A stretch of 64,000 nt of DNA from Symsagittifera roscoffensis (Eukaryota > Xenacoelomorpha > Acoela > Convolutidae): positions 47,417,283 to 47,481,282 of the forward strand of contig NC_087062.1 of assembly GCF_963678635.1 (NCBI RefSeq). Direction: 5' to 3'. The notes beneath the pieces were generated by a model. It worked only from the letters and a program-made list of their open reading frames with translations, ran no database searches and had not been told where the DNA came from. Position numbers and translations under genes: made by a program. Shown here in pieces: positions 23,869-37,357 of the stretch (positions within the stretch are counted from its first letter, which is position 1; every line of letters starts with the position of its first letter).

Positions 23869-25180
23869 GGGGACCAATAGTTTAGCAGACCAGTCTTTTG
23901 GCATAAAAATTGAAAAATGAGTCTGTTAGCAGACCAATGTAATAGAGTGATGGATAATCGATTGACAGACTCAGAGAGACACTTCCCCAATTAATTCAAT
24001 TATCTCGCGATTCGTCAAAAAAACTATCAACTTCAGTAACACAACATTCTAAAACAGCGGCAAAACAAAGATTTACGCGCACAATTACACTCGTGTTGAA
24101 TTAAAGCGCAGCGGAGCAAGCAGTCGCTAATCGCCAATGCCGCGTTTGAAGTTAGCTATCACAGTTCACAGTTTCTAATTGTTCTGAGTGAGCTAAAAAA
24201 CCGGTCTGCTTAATTCCCTAGCACCGAGGCAGATAGAATGGTGAATTCTCATAAGTTCCAATATTCATAGCTCCCAAAAAAAAATCAGTCGGATAAGTTA
24301 AAAAGTTTTTCTTTTTGAGTTCTGATTGGTTGAAGTTTGAGCCAATGATTTTCTGGATTGATTGTATACTGTTCAAGTAGCATAAACTCAAGCTGCAGAA
24401 TAGTGACCGCCGCAATCGCGCCAACGTGCTTAACAAAATTTAGAGTCCGTTATCGCCGCGTAGCGCGCCCAACGGCGACCTTAAACCGAGACTCAGCTAA
24501 TTTAAGTCTTCTGACCAATTGAAAAGATTTGGGACTTATGCAACTGCTTTTTTATTTTAGAACCTATGGGACTGATTTTTCATTTTGGGTTCATATGAAT
24601 ACGCACCGATAGAATATAGAATCAACGCGTGATTCATGAAAAAAACGTGTTATACAAATATAGCGGAGTGCGGTCTGTATTCATACTCGTCAGTAAGCAG
24701 ACAATTACCATAAACAATCAGAATCGAGATGAGAAAGAAAGTTTACTAAATAAATAGTTATTAATTATTCATTTCTTTCTGGTCACGAGTCTGGTTGGTT
24801 AATACAGTATTTGTCTAATAACTGACGAGTCTGAATCCGCGAATGTCCCAATACTAGTGCGTAACCAAAGATAGGGTGCAAGGCATTTTAGAAGACCGGT
24901 TTTTAGCAGAACGGTTTTTTAGTTGACTCAGAACACTTATAAATGGTGATATCTAATTCGAACGCAGATTTGGCAATTAGAGACGCTTGCTCTGCTGCGT
25001 TTTTAATCAACACGAGTGTTATTGTGCGCGTACATCTTTGTTTTGCCGCTAATTTAGGCTGTTATTTTTGTGAAGTTGATAGTTCAATCAATCATCCATC
25101 ACTTTATTTTGTTGGTCTGCTAAAAGTCTCATTTTTCATTTTTTATGCTAACAGATTGGTCTGCTAAACGATCGGTCCCC
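23869..25180. mobile_element. Two-ended foldback element (unit 3)
   Basis: The left end is GGGGACCAATAGTTTAGCAG and the right end ATCGGTCCCC at 25171-25180. Inverted arms are as in unit 2, with a slightly shorter middle. Confidence 0.75.
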
Positions 25181-26139
25181 TAAAGATAGCACAACGGCTA
25201 CATACCTATAAATACAAACAAACTGAACATAACACGCAATCTTTTTATCAATTTATAAGTATAGGACTCCAAATAGATAGCGCCATAGCTCTATATCCTT
25301 ATTCAATATTCAATGCCTCTTAAAGATTGACGGAGGAATTCAAATTTTGTCGCGATCGAAATCGGTCGCTCAAACGGCACGACATGCGGTCTATGTTTGC
25401 TGTCACAGGTTAAAAAAAGCATCTTAAAAAAAGACCAGCACAACCCACATTTGATAATACCAGAATGATGCCACCAGATAGAAAGCAATTCCATATAGCC
25501 GCGACCTATTTAGATCATTCGAGACGGGTGCGAACGAAAAAAAAACCGCAATCGGAATGACTCAAAAACCAGAAGCAAATTGGTTCTTCTTCACCATCAA
25601 AACTTTTCGCAGCAATGCCTCAAAAGCGTTTATGAGACTTGATATGGAATTCCCCGGGCGGAGGTGCTTGACTCATGATTCAACCCAAACAGTCGAACGA
25701 TGTTCGTTTTGACTTTATTTGACTTTACCGGACATTGTTCGACTTTGTTCGGCTTTACCGGACATTGTTCGATTTTTTATTCGACTTTGTTCGATTTATC
25801 GGAAATTTTTCGTTTTTACCGAGAAATAGCCGAAGCGTCCAGAACTACAACAAAATCCGACATCATTTGTAAAATACCTCAGCCTGGGCAGCCGCCAAAT
25901 ATAATAGAAAATACCACGAACTTGAGCATAGTAGATTCGTATAGTCCGTATAGATTCGTAGTGAGTTTAGTTGTGGGACTTTCAATCAACCAGACCAAAA
26001 ATGGCTATGAATTGATGTATGTAAAATACCCTAAATGAGTTAAGGTAAAAAAGATTGAGGTAAAATTTACCTTAACCTTACCTTAATTTTACCATAATTT
26101 TACCACATCGAATAATGGGAAGTTTTCTATACCCAAAAT

Positions 26140-26800
26140 AAACTACGTTATATTTCTTCCGAAAGCTATAAAAAAGAGAAAAAAAGGTTAATACAAAACT
26201 TAAGCTAGTCTTAGGAGCGGGCCAGAAGCCCAAAAAACGTTTTTGTTAACTTAAAAAATATATGTCGTCACATTCACTTCGAATTTAGAGTTTTTTTAAT
26301 ATCAAAATTAAACTTTTTTTGTTTCCTTGATAGCTATCAACAAAGTGAAAAAAATTTTAAGGTAAGACAAAATGTAATCCAATTTTTGGAGCGAGCCAAA
26401 AGCCCGAAAAAATTTTTATTTTAATTTAAAAAATTAAAAGATCACATTCACTTTGATCTCAGGAACGCTTCAAATATCAACTCAGGCTCTGTTTTTATTC
26501 TTCCGAAAGCTATAAAAGTGAAGCAAAAAAATGTAAAACAAAAATTTAAACCAATCTTTGGAGCGAGAGAGAAGCCCGAAATAAAGAGTTTTCTTTACTT
26601 TAAAAAACTGGATAACCTTTTTCACTTCAAAAATAGCAACGTTCTATATATCAAATTTAAGCTCTGTTATGGTTCTTCCGATAGCTATCAACAGTTTGCA
26701 AAACAATAAAAAATAAAAAATAAATATGTTAATCTTTGGAGTGAGCCGAAGCCCGAAAAAAAGTTTCATCATTTTAAAACCTTATATTGTCACCTTAAAT
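26140..26800 (+). repeat. Tandem modules of about 190 bp
   Basis: Roughly three to four diverged modules each contain AGAAGCCCGAA, a TTCACTTCGAATTTAGGA-like phrase, ATATCAAATTTAAGCTCTG and CTTCCGAAAGCTAT. They form the outer part of the left arm of the inverted repeat and match 31800-32345 in reverse. Confidence 0.7.
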
Positions 26801-29608
26801 TCAATTTTAGGAGCGTATTTTACGTTTAAAAGTAACACATTTAAAGTTTCAACGATTGCAGTACTTGGAGTACTTATGGATAAATAGGGCAGAAGACTTT
26901 TTGAAGCGAGTTTTTAGGCCAAATCTAGCCCCTCAAACTGACATTAAGTTTTTTTTTCATCCAAACAAAATTGCTGTTAATGCATTTCTATAACAGTACT
27001 GACCACGTATCAAACAATTGCGACAATTTTTTCTGGATAGTTTCATCCGTGAAAGTTTTTTGTATAAAAACTCTCAATCGTTTTTTTTGCGTAGGCAAAC
27101 ACAAAAAGCTCACACCCAATTTTTCAGTTAAAGTTAATGTTAGGTTAGGGTAAATTTCAACTTAATAACTTTTTAAGTTGAAGTGAAGGTAAAATTAAGA
27201 TAATTTCAAGGTAAATTTTACCTTAATTTTTTTTCTTAACTCATATATTGTAATTTAAATACATCGAAACATACCCTTTTTTTGTCTGGTTGATTGAAAC
27301 GTAAGTCCAACAACTGAACTCGGGATATACGAATCTGCGAAACACAAGTTTGTGGAACTTTCTATTATATTTGGCGGCTGCCCAGGCTGACGTTTTTCAA
27401 ACATGATCTGACAAATGATGTCCGAGTTTCGTTGTAGCTCAGGACGCTTCGGCCTGTTCCCGGTAAAAATAAAAAAATTCCGATAAAGACAAACAAAGTC
27501 AAATAAAGTCGAAAAATGACCGGTAAAGTCGAACAAATTCGACCAAAGTCGAACAAGTCCCGGTAAAGTCGAACAAAGTAGAAAAAGGACATCGTTCGAC
27601 TCAAAAAGTCGAAGTCAGACATCGCTTGACTGTAAAAGTCCAAAACGAACATCGTTCAAGCCTCAATCATGGGTCGAGCACCTCCGCCCGGGCATTCCAT
27701 ATCAAGTCTCATAAACGCTTTTGAGGTATTGCTGCGAAAATTTTGGAGCGCGAAAAAATACTGTTTTCTTTACTTTAAAAAAATAGATAGTATTTTTACT
27801 TCCAAAATAGCAACGTTCTATATATCAAAATTAGGCTCTGTTTTTGTTCTTCCGATAGCTGTAAGCAGATTGCAAAATTGTACAACTTTGTTCAGCTTTA
27901 CCGGACATTGTTTGACTTTATTCAACTTTGTTCGACTTTATTGGAAGTTTTTTGCTTTTACCGGGAATTAGCCGAAGCCTCCTGAAATACAACGAAACTC
28001 GAAAAAAGCAACGTCAAAAATAGAAACGACTTCGAAAATAGCAACATTCTATATATCAAAATTAAGCTCTGTTTTTGTTCTTCCGATAGCTATAAGCAGA
28101 TTGCAAAATAATAAGGTAAGTTAAAAAAATTAAGCCAACCTTTGGAGCGTGCCCAAAGCCCAAAAAAAGCGGTTTTTCATTTTCATTTGTCGTCACATTT
28201 GTCGTGAATATATCGTCACATTCATTTCGAATTTACGAGCGTATTATACATTCAAAAGCAACCCATTTAAAGTTCTAAGGATTGCAAAAATCTGCAGAAA
28301 AAAACGTAGTACTTATTGATATATAGGCAGAAAATTTTTTGAAGCAAATTTTCAGGCCAAAAATAGTCCCCCAAACTGAATTCATGATTTTTTTTTCAAA
28401 AAAAAAAATTGCTGTTAACGCATTTCATTAACAGTACTGAACACGTATCAAACAATTGCGACAACTTTTTTCGGGATGTTTTCATCCGTGAAAGATTTTT
28501 GTTTAAAACTCTCAATCTTTTTTTGGGGTAGGCAAACACAAAAAAAGGCACACCCCATTTTTCAGTTAAAGTTAAGGTTAAGTTGGGGTAAATTTCACCT
28601 TCATAATTTTTAATGTGAAGTTAAGGTAAAGTTAAGATATTGTTAAGTAATTTACCTTAGTTTTTTTTGACCTTTACTCGTTTAGGGTGTTTTACATATA
28701 TCGAAACATAAACATTTTTGGTTTGGTTGATTGAAAGTTCAACAACTCAACTCTCGACGAATCTATACGGGCTATACGAATCTACGATGCTCAAGTTTCT
28801 GGCATTTTCTATTAAACCTGGCGGCTGCCCAGGCTGAGGTATTTGACACATGGTCTGACAAATAATGTCGAGTTTCGTTGTAGTTCAGGACGCTTCGGCT
28901 TTTTCCCGGTAAAAAAAATTACTGATAAAATCGAACAAAGTCGAATAAAGTTGAGCAATGCCCGGTAAAGTCGAACAAAGTTGACCAAAGTCAAACAAGA
29001 TCCGGTTAAGTCGAACAAAGTCGAAAAAGGACATCGTTCGACTCAAAAAATCGAAATCGGACATCGTTCTACTGTAAAAGTCGAAAATGAACATCCATCT
29101 ACCGTTTCGGTTGAATTATGAGTCGAGCAGTTGCACCCGGGAATTCCGTATCAGGTCTCATTAACGTTTTTGAGGCATTTCTGCGAAAAGTTTTGAGCGT
29201 GGAAAAGTACCAATTTGCCTAAGGTTTTTGAGTCGTTCCGATTGCGTTTTTTTTCCTTCGCACCCGTCCCGAATGATCAAAATAGGCCGCGGCTATATGG
29301 ACTTGTTTTCTATTTGGTGGCGCCATTCTGGTATTACCTAATGTCGGTTGTGCTGGATTTTTTTTAAGTTGCTTTTTTGAACCTGGGACTGCGTAACATA
29401 GACCGCATGTCGTGCAGTTTGCGCGACCGTTTTCGGTCGTGACTAAAGTTGAATTCATCCGTCAATCTTTAAGAGGAATTGAATAATGAATAAGGATAAA
29501 GAGCTATTGCGCTAACTATTAGGAGTCCGATACTTAGGATGATGAAACGATTGCGTGTTTTGTTCAGTTTGTTTGTATATATAGGTCTGTAGCCGTTGTG
29601 CTATCTTT

Positions 29609-30523
29609 GGGAGACCGATCGTTTAGCAGACCAATCTTTTAGCATAAAAAGTGAAAAATTAGTCTTTTTGCAGGCCAACGTAATAAAGTGATGGACGATT
29701 GATTGATAGACTCAACACGATGCTTAGTCTGAGGCTAAGCTTCCCTAATTCAGACAATTATCTGGCAATTTGTAAGCAAAACTATCAACTTCAATAATAC
29801 AACAGTCTTAATTAGCAGCAAAACAAAATTTTACGCGCAAAATAACACTCGTGTTGAATAGAAGCGCTGTAGAGCAAGCTGTCGCTAATCACCAATTCTG
29901 CGTTTTTGAAATTATATATCACATTTTATAATTGTTTTGAATCTGCGATGCTAACAACCAGCCTGCTAAAATTGCTAGCACCCTTATCTTTGGTTACGTA
30001 GCAGCATTTAGACGACCTTGTATTCAGACTTTTCATTAGTTAGACAATTGCTGTATTAACGAATCAGAATCGAGACAAGGAAGAAATGAATAGTTAATAA
30101 TTATTTATTAAGTAAATTTGGCTTCTCATCTCGATCTGATTTGTTAATATGGTAAATGTCTGCTTACTGGCGAGTATGAATACACGATTGTCTAAATGCA
30201 GACCGCATTCCGCTATCTTTGTATAACACGCTGCTATTTTCATGAATCACGCGTTTATTCTATCTGCGCTTGAATTCAACACGAGTGTTCTTGTGCGCGT
30301 AAATCTTAATTTTGCCGCTAATTTAGACCGTTGTATTTTTGAAGTTGATAGTTTTTATTATAAATTGCGAGATAATTGTCTGAATTGGGGCAGCTTGGCC
30401 CCAGACTAAGCGTCTTTATGAGTCTGTCAATCAATCATTCATCATTTTTCTTCGTTGGTCTGCTAAATGACTCATTTTCACTTTTTATGCTAAAAGATTG
30501 GTCGGCTAAGCGATCGGTCCCCC
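29609..30523. mobile_element. Foldback element core at the palindrome centre
   Basis: The left end GAGACCGATCGTTTAGCAG and the right end CTAAGCGATCGGTCCCCC are inverted copies. This is the same family as 15690-17080 and 23869-25180. Its TTAGCAGACCAA words and the GCAGCAAAACAAAATTTTAC phrase appear in both arms. It sits at the centre of the larger inverted repeat, so its fold would nucleate the whole structure. Confidence 0.75.
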
Positions 30524-32345
30524 AAAGATAGCACAACGGCTACAGACCCATAATTACAAACAAACTGAACAAAACACTCAACTTAAGTAGAGGACTACTA
30601 ATAGACAGCACCATAGCTCTCTGTCTTTATTCAAAATTCAATGCCTCTTAAAAATTGACGGAGAAATTCAACTTATGTCACGATCAAAAACGGTCGATCA
30701 AACGGCACGACATGCGGTCTATGTTACGCAGTCCCAGGTTAAAAAAGCATCTGAAAAAATGACCAGCACAACCCACATTTGGTAATACCAGAATGGTGCC
30801 ACCAAAAAGAAAGCAATTCCATATAGCCGCTGCCTATTTTGATCATTCAAGACGGGTGCGAACGAAAACAAACCGCAATCGGAACGACTCAAAAGCCAGA
30901 TGCAAATCGATACTTTTTCACCTTCAAAACGTTTGAGACTTGATATGGAATGCCCGGCCTGAGGTGCTCGACTCATGATTCGACCGAAACGGTCAAACGA
31001 TGTCCTTTTTGGACTTTTACAGTCGAACTATGTCCAATTTCGACTTTTTGAGTCAAACGATGTCCGTTTTCGACTTTGTTCGACTTTACCGGGCCTTATT
31101 CGACTTTGTTCGGCTTTATCGGAAAACTTTCGTTTTTACCGGGAATTATCCGAAGCCTCCTGAATTACAACGAAAATCGGACATCATTTGTCGGATCATG
31201 TGTCAAAAACCTCAACCTGGGCAGTCACCAAAAACAATATAAAATACGGCGAACTTGGGCATCGTAGATTCGTATAGCCCGAGTTGAGTTGTTGGACTTA
31301 CGTTTCAATCAACCAGACCAAAAATGGCTGTTTCGATGTATGAAAAAAAACACGAAATGAGTTGAGGTAAAAAAAATTCAAGGTGAAAATTAACATAAAA
31401 TTACCATAACTTTACCTTAACTTCAACTTAAAAAATATTGGGGTGAAATTTACCCTAACTTAACCTTAACTTTAACTGAAAAATTTGGTGTGCTCTTTTT
31501 GTAATTGCCTACCCCAAAAAAGATTGAGAGTTTTATACAAAAATCTTTTACGGATGAAATTGACCGGAAAAAAACTGTCGCGATTGTTTTATACGTGTTC
31601 AGTTTCTGTAATAGAAATGCATTAACATCATCTTTTTTTGAATGAAAAAATCATAACGTCAGTTTTGGGGGCTAGATTTGGCCTGAAAACTCGCTTTAAA
31701 AAATTTTCTGCCCTATTTTTTTCTCCATATTTTTTTCTGCTGTTTTGCAATCGTTAGAAATTTAAACGGGGTAGTTTTTAATCTATAATGACTTCCGATA
31801 TTCGAAATGAATGTGATGATATAACTTTTTAAAATGAAAAAAAAAACCTTTTTTTCGGGCTTCGGGCTTGCTCCAAAGATTAGCTTAACTTTTATTCTTA
31901 ACATAGTTTTTTTTGCTTCCCGTTTATAGCTTTTGGAAGAATAAAAACAGATCTTAAATTAATGTTTCAAATGTTCCTGAGTTTGAAGTAAATGTGGCGA
32001 TATAATTTTCTTAATTGAAAAAACTTCTTTCGGGCTTCCGGCTTGCTTCAGGGAAAGACCTAAGTTTTTGATTTACCTCGAAATTTTTTGCAATTTGCTG
32101 ATAGCTATCAAGGAAACAATAAGAAAGCTTAGTTTTGATATATAAAAAGTTTCTTTTTTCAAAGTGAATGTGACGAGATAGTCTTTTTAAGTAAAAAAAA
32201 GTCTTTTACGGGCTTCTGGCCCGCTCCTAAGATCAGCCTAAATTTTGTTTTATCAATTTTTAAAAATCTTTTCATAGCTTTCGGGAGAAAAATAAAGTAG
32301 TTTATTTTGGGTATACAATAATTCGATGTGGTTTATTTTTTGTGG

Positions 32346-33235
32346 TCACGATTTTTTATTTCTAGTACAGAACAATTTTGGGGCGCCTGGGTCCTCTCGT
32401 TTATGAGCTGGTTTAAGTTTTTGTAAACAGTTTTTTTTGCAATCTATTTGTTGATATGGGTATAAGAAAACATCATTTGATTTTCCTACTGTTTGGATTA
32501 CGTTTTTTTCCTCTTAACTTCAAAAAATTTACATTTTAAGTCAATGTTGTGCCAATATTTTGGTTTGGGTGTTAAACTTGCTTTTGTTTTTTTCTGGTTT
32601 TTTTCAAAATCAGTTTTGCTGAGACATGTTTACATGAGTAGTTTCAGTGTTTAGATTGTGTTAGGATAGGCCTAATTTCTTCGTACTTCTCAGATTTAAT
32701 TGACATGAAGTAGCATTACCTTAAATGCATAGAATTGGAAATCGCTGACCCTATCCATCCGTTTATATCGAGTTATTTTACAAATACCTAAGTCATTACG
32801 CATCAAGAAGAAAATCGAATAACAACAACAGAAGAACCTGCTTTGGAGGAATTGTACTATGAAGGATAGCGTTTTATTTAGTCATTTTTGATGAATCTAC
32901 TCAATTGCTGAGCAGTAGCCTTCAAGATGATTCGTATCTGTCTATCCGGTTTGTAAGGTCAGTAGTGTATTCGCGGTTTTTTCGGCTTAAATCTTAATCG
33001 GCAAAAAGGAATGAAGTTGCAAAGTCTCGAGAATGAGTGTCTGCTTACACGTATTGAATGCGTTCTATTGTTTATATTTAACGGATACCTAAGTATAATG
33101 AGTTTCGATCACACCTTGTTTTAATAGGCCTTCTCATTTTTGATTGTTTCCCCCATCACAAAACTCGGACGAGCACAATGTAATGCTATCGTGCGCCTTG
33201 CTAGGTTGAGTCATTGATGAATTTTCAGCTCATCA
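32346..33235. other. AT-rich spacer, nothing recognised
   Basis: This T-rich sequence lies between the inverted repeat and the next tandem repeat. Open frames are short and lack motifs. Confidence 0.5.
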
Positions 33236-35350
33236 GCTTGCCTAGGGTAGCCCACAACTATCCGTGAGAATGAAAAAAAAAATCATGCGCAAAATTTTTA
33301 CTTTGGGCATAAGTTTTATTTTAAGGGTTTTCAATGATAGTTTTGCGTTCCAACTAACAGGAGAACAAGATACGAAAAATATGAAGAAAAATCATCAAAA
33401 CTACCAATCTTAATTATTTTCTATCAGTTGGAAGACCTAATGTTTAAACCACTAGAAATCATACTCACGCTTTTCTGCAATAGTCCAAAAATGCATTTAG
33501 ATTCGGTATACGGCTTTTCTATAAAACAATTTATGTTTTTTTTTGTCGCTCTGTGTAACAATATTTTTGCGCATGATTTTTTTCTTTTTAACGGATACCT
33601 GTAGCCTTCCCAAGATAACTTGATCAGCAAAAACTCATTCATGAATCCTTTCGGCCTTGTAAACGACTATTTGGCATCCGTTTTTTGAAAAAAGCTTTTT
33701 ACCTTACCTAACCTATGTCAACTCTGGTACTTTTGATTATTTTTTCCTCTGTTTTTCGAATGTATCTCAAGATTTGGCTTCTTTTTGAAAATAGTTTAGT
33801 TTTTCTAACGCTCTTTGGAACCAAATTTCTGCGCATGCTTTGTTAATTTTCACGGATACTTGTAGACTACCCTTTAAAGCTTGATGAGCTCAAAAATTAC
33901 AACCGAAACAACCGAGCCATTTTGAAAACCAGTTGGTGTCAGTTTCCAGAAAAAAGATTTATACGCTAGCTCTGACCATTTTTTCCCTTGATTGGTATTT
34001 TGATCAATTTTCTCTTTTATTCATGAATCTATCTTGTTCTTCTATAAATTTGAAGACATATGCCTGAAAACCCTAAAAAACTTTTTCAAGATAGACTAAA
34101 AAACGCTAGAAAGCCTTTCGGCTAATACAGGGTTTTCTTTAAAAAAGTGGGGTTTTTTCTGTCGACATGTGTAACAGTATTTTTGCGCATCGTTTTTTTC
34201 TCCCTTTCTAGATACTTTGATGAGCTCAAAGGTTTTTCCTGAATCAACCCGGTCATGTTGACGACCGATTTGGCGTCAGTTTTTAGAAAAAATCTATTTA
34301 CCTTAGCTTAATTGTCATGTCAACACTGGTACTTTTGATGACTTTTCCCTCTAAGTTTTTGACCGTATCTTGGTTTTCCTGTAGTTAGGCTCAATACGTA
34401 TGCCTGAACCCCCTAAAATCATATTCATGTTGTTTTTTTTAGAACGCAAGAAAGTTATTTGGCTAAAATAGAGCTTCTCTTTAAATAGAAGTGGGGTTTT
34501 TTCTGTCGCTCTCCGTAACAGTATTATTGCGCATGATTTTTTTTCAGTTTCACGGATCTCTGTAGGCTACCCTAGATAACTCGATGAGCTCAAAGTTCAT
34601 TCAAGACTCAATACAGTCATCTTTAAGATCAATTTTGCATCCGTTTTCAGAAAAAGGCTATTTACTCTAATTAACTTGTCAAATCATCTCTGATACTTTT
34701 GATGCTTTTCCCCCTTGTTTTTCGAACTTATCTTGGTTTCTCTATAAGATGGAACTGTGACACATCTGTAACATCCCTAAAAATTAAAATCACGATAGTT
34801 TGAAGTACGCTAGAAAGCGTTTTGTTCAACATAAAGCTTCTCTTTAAAAGTATTTGGGTTTTTTCTGTCGCTCTCTGTACCAAACTTTTGCGCAGTTTTT
34901 TCTTAACTTTCATGAAGACTTGAAAGCTACTCTAGACAAATTTATGATCTCAAAGTTCATTCCTGAATCAACCCAGTCATGCTGACGACCGATTTGGCAT
35001 TAGTTTCTGGAAAGAGTATTTTCAGCTTAGCTTAATTGTCATGTCAACTCTAGTACTTTTGATGATTTTTCCCCTGTTTTGGAACAGAGACATATGCCTG
35101 AAACCCCCAAAAAACCTTGTTCACAATTTGATGCTGTACAGTAGAAACATTTTTGGCTAATAAGGGGCTTCTCTTTAAAATGGTGGGGTTTTTTCTGTCG
35201 CTTTCTGTAACAGTAGTTTTGCGCATGATTTTTTATATTTTCACGGATACCTCGATCTTGTTAGAGTTAAAAGTTTGAGCCTCGATGCAGTCACACTTGA
35301 TATTTATTTCCAAGAAAAATGTCGTGAGCTTTCTAAGCCATTGGCATCAA
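33236..35350 (+). repeat. Diverged tandem repeat, period about 330-360 bp, first copy inverted
   Basis: The phrase TTTTTTCTGTCGCTCTGTGT, then TTTTGCGCATGATTTTTT, then CACGGATACCTGTAG, then ACTTGATGAGCTCAAAG recurs. The GCGCATG mark falls near 33570, 33830, 34184, 34523, 34889 and 35219. A reverse copy of the mark with TATCCGTGAG and ATCATGCGCAAAA lies at 33255-33295, facing the array. Copies differ at many sites, so the array is old. No protein frame persists across copies. Confidence 0.8.
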
Positions 35351-36044
35351 AAACCTTATGAACTAACTAAATCTTGAATTTAAAAAAGTGCCTACTGACT
35401 GTTTATCTGATTACACATCTGCTTCACTTCTCTCGGCTTACAAGTTTGATTTAATAGTATGATTTTTATGGGAAAACCATTGAAATCTTGTGATTTTTAG
35501 AGATTGATCAATAATCCTTCAAACACGCAGTACCTGTCATTTAAACGTTGCCCGCGTATCGTCTTCAGCTCTACCAGCAGCATGTCATTTTCTACCATTC
35601 TTCTATCAATGGCGTTCATCTGCCCGGTCACTGATTCACCTCAATAGACCAATTTTTTTCTGACATTTTGATTATCAAAATCATTATTTCTATGAGCAAC
35701 AATTCATCAAATACTTTGAACTCCAGGCTGCTGCCCTGCAGTTGGTCTTGTTGCTTGCTGTTTCTATCGACAATTTTTTTGGAAATCTTGAAAACTGATC
35801 TTTTCTGTTACACTTTTAGTACTTTTTTCGTGATCATTGACTGCATTAGATTGAACAAAAAAAATAATGCTGCATATGCCACTTTTCAACTTGATGTGTT
35901 CTTACTTCCAAAAAGCTTTCAGGTTGTTTTGAAAATCAAGAAAATGAGAAAGACGATCATGATAGTATCTGATTGATTTTTATAGACTATTCTAAGCTTT
36001 TAAGAAGGAAGATAAAAAAAGATTTGGTTACAGTAAAACATAAG
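35351..36044. other. AT-rich spacer, nothing recognised
   Basis: There is one open frame of about 100 codons (35668-35976, plus) that is rich in Phe, Leu and Ile and has no motif; it is probably chance. Confidence 0.45.
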
Positions 36045-36285
36045 TTTTCATTTAAAACAATGAACGACTACAAATATACTCAAACATACATACACCCACA
36101 AAACATATAAAGTTACGTACTTGTTTACACATAAAAAGACAAACAAATCGGCATTAATTATAAACCTACATGTATACTTACAAAATAGAGTCATACATAA
36201 TCTCCTACATACATACATACATACATACATACATACATACATACATACATACATACATACATACATACATACATACATACATACA

Positions 36286-36319
<34 letters not shown>

Positions 36320-37092
36320 CATACATATATACACATATAATTACTTCAAAGAGGACGTTCATACAAACTTACATTCAAAAACACATACATACACACATAA
36401 TAAATACATACATACATAAATATATACTAAACACAAACATAAAAACACAAATACATACATACATACATACAAGTATACATACTTACATAAATACATACAT
36501 ACATGAATACATACATACATACATATAAACATACATACAAACATAAAAATATAAAAGCAAACACAAATAGTTAACTAAAGACATTCATACAATCATACAA
36601 GCAAGAATACATACAAGAATACATACACACATTAATACTTACATACATTTTCATATAAAGACCTACTTGAAGACATTCATACAAACATACAACAATTTGT
36701 TCATGTACACATACTTAAATAGATACATACTTACATATATAAATACAAACATGCATACATACATACATACAAACATAAATACATACATACATACATACAT
36801 ACATACATACATACATAAATACATACATACATACATACATATATACATAAACGCAAACATAAAAATTTAAAAACAAGTATAAAGAGTTAGCTAAAGACAT
36901 TCATACAATTATGCATCCAAGAATGCATACAAGAATACATACACACATTAATACATACATGCATTTACATATGATGTCTTACTCGAAGACATTTATACAA
37001 ACATACAAAAATTTGTTGATGTACACATGCTTAGAAACATACATACTTACCTATAAAAAGAAAAACATGCATACATACATACATAAATACAT
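36045..37092. repeat. ACAT tetranucleotide microsatellite tract
   Basis: A pure run of ACAT covers about 36207-36315, and degenerate ACATACAT with ACAA and ATAA variants fills the rest. Long open frames on both strands are translations of the tetranucleotide and are not genes. The tract is split by a transposon and resumes at 39422. Confidence 0.95.
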
Positions 37093-37357
37093 GGTGCGTA
37101 GACATTTGTGTCCAAGACGTTTGTGTCCTTGACAAAACAGTCCGAAATGATAAAATTGTACCAGACATTTATGTCCCAGAAACAATTGTCCGAAATTGTT
37201 TTGCGAAATTAATTTCTTTGATTTGACCTTGTGATCTTTAATGCTTTGTTTCTTTTGAGGTTGTTTGATCGTTCTTTCAGTAGATTTTATGGGTACCAAT
37301 TAACCATAGAACAGTCAAAGTGAGACAAAACGTTCAAGAAAATTTTGAAATTTAAAA

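Larger units (their letters stand above)
18470..26520. repeat. Array 1, tandem unit 3 (about 8 kb), last unit
   Basis: The order is the same as in unit 2: conserved flank, aldolase copy 3 (shortened), satellite, M1/M2, foldback, TTCGACTTTACCGG block and 190-bp modules. It then runs directly into the large inverted repeat rather than into another aldolase unit. Its size is reduced by the loss of two aldolase exons. Confidence 0.88.
26090..32345. repeat. Very large imperfect inverted repeat centred near 30.08 kb
   Basis: Landmarks pair across the centre: CCACATCGAATAATGGG near 26103 with ATTCGATGTGG near 32325; GGGCAGCCGCC blocks near 27370 and 28815 in reverse against GGGCAGTCACC near 31220; AAACAATTGCGACAA near 28450 with TGTCGCGATTGTTT near 31580; GGTCTGTAGCCGTTGTGCTA near 29584 with TAGCACAACGGCTACAGACC near 30530. 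The left arm is longer because the segment 26800-27720 is a second direct copy of 28200-29170. Right-arm modules are direct copies of the tail of array 1 unit 3. No coding frame is present. It may be a nested or fused foldback transposon, or a segmental inverted duplication. Confidence 0.8.

Noticed and set aside
36048-36900. Long frames of Tyr-Ile-His-Thr or Met-Tyr-Val-Cys repeats
   Set aside because: They are direct translations of the ACAT microsatellite on the two strands.
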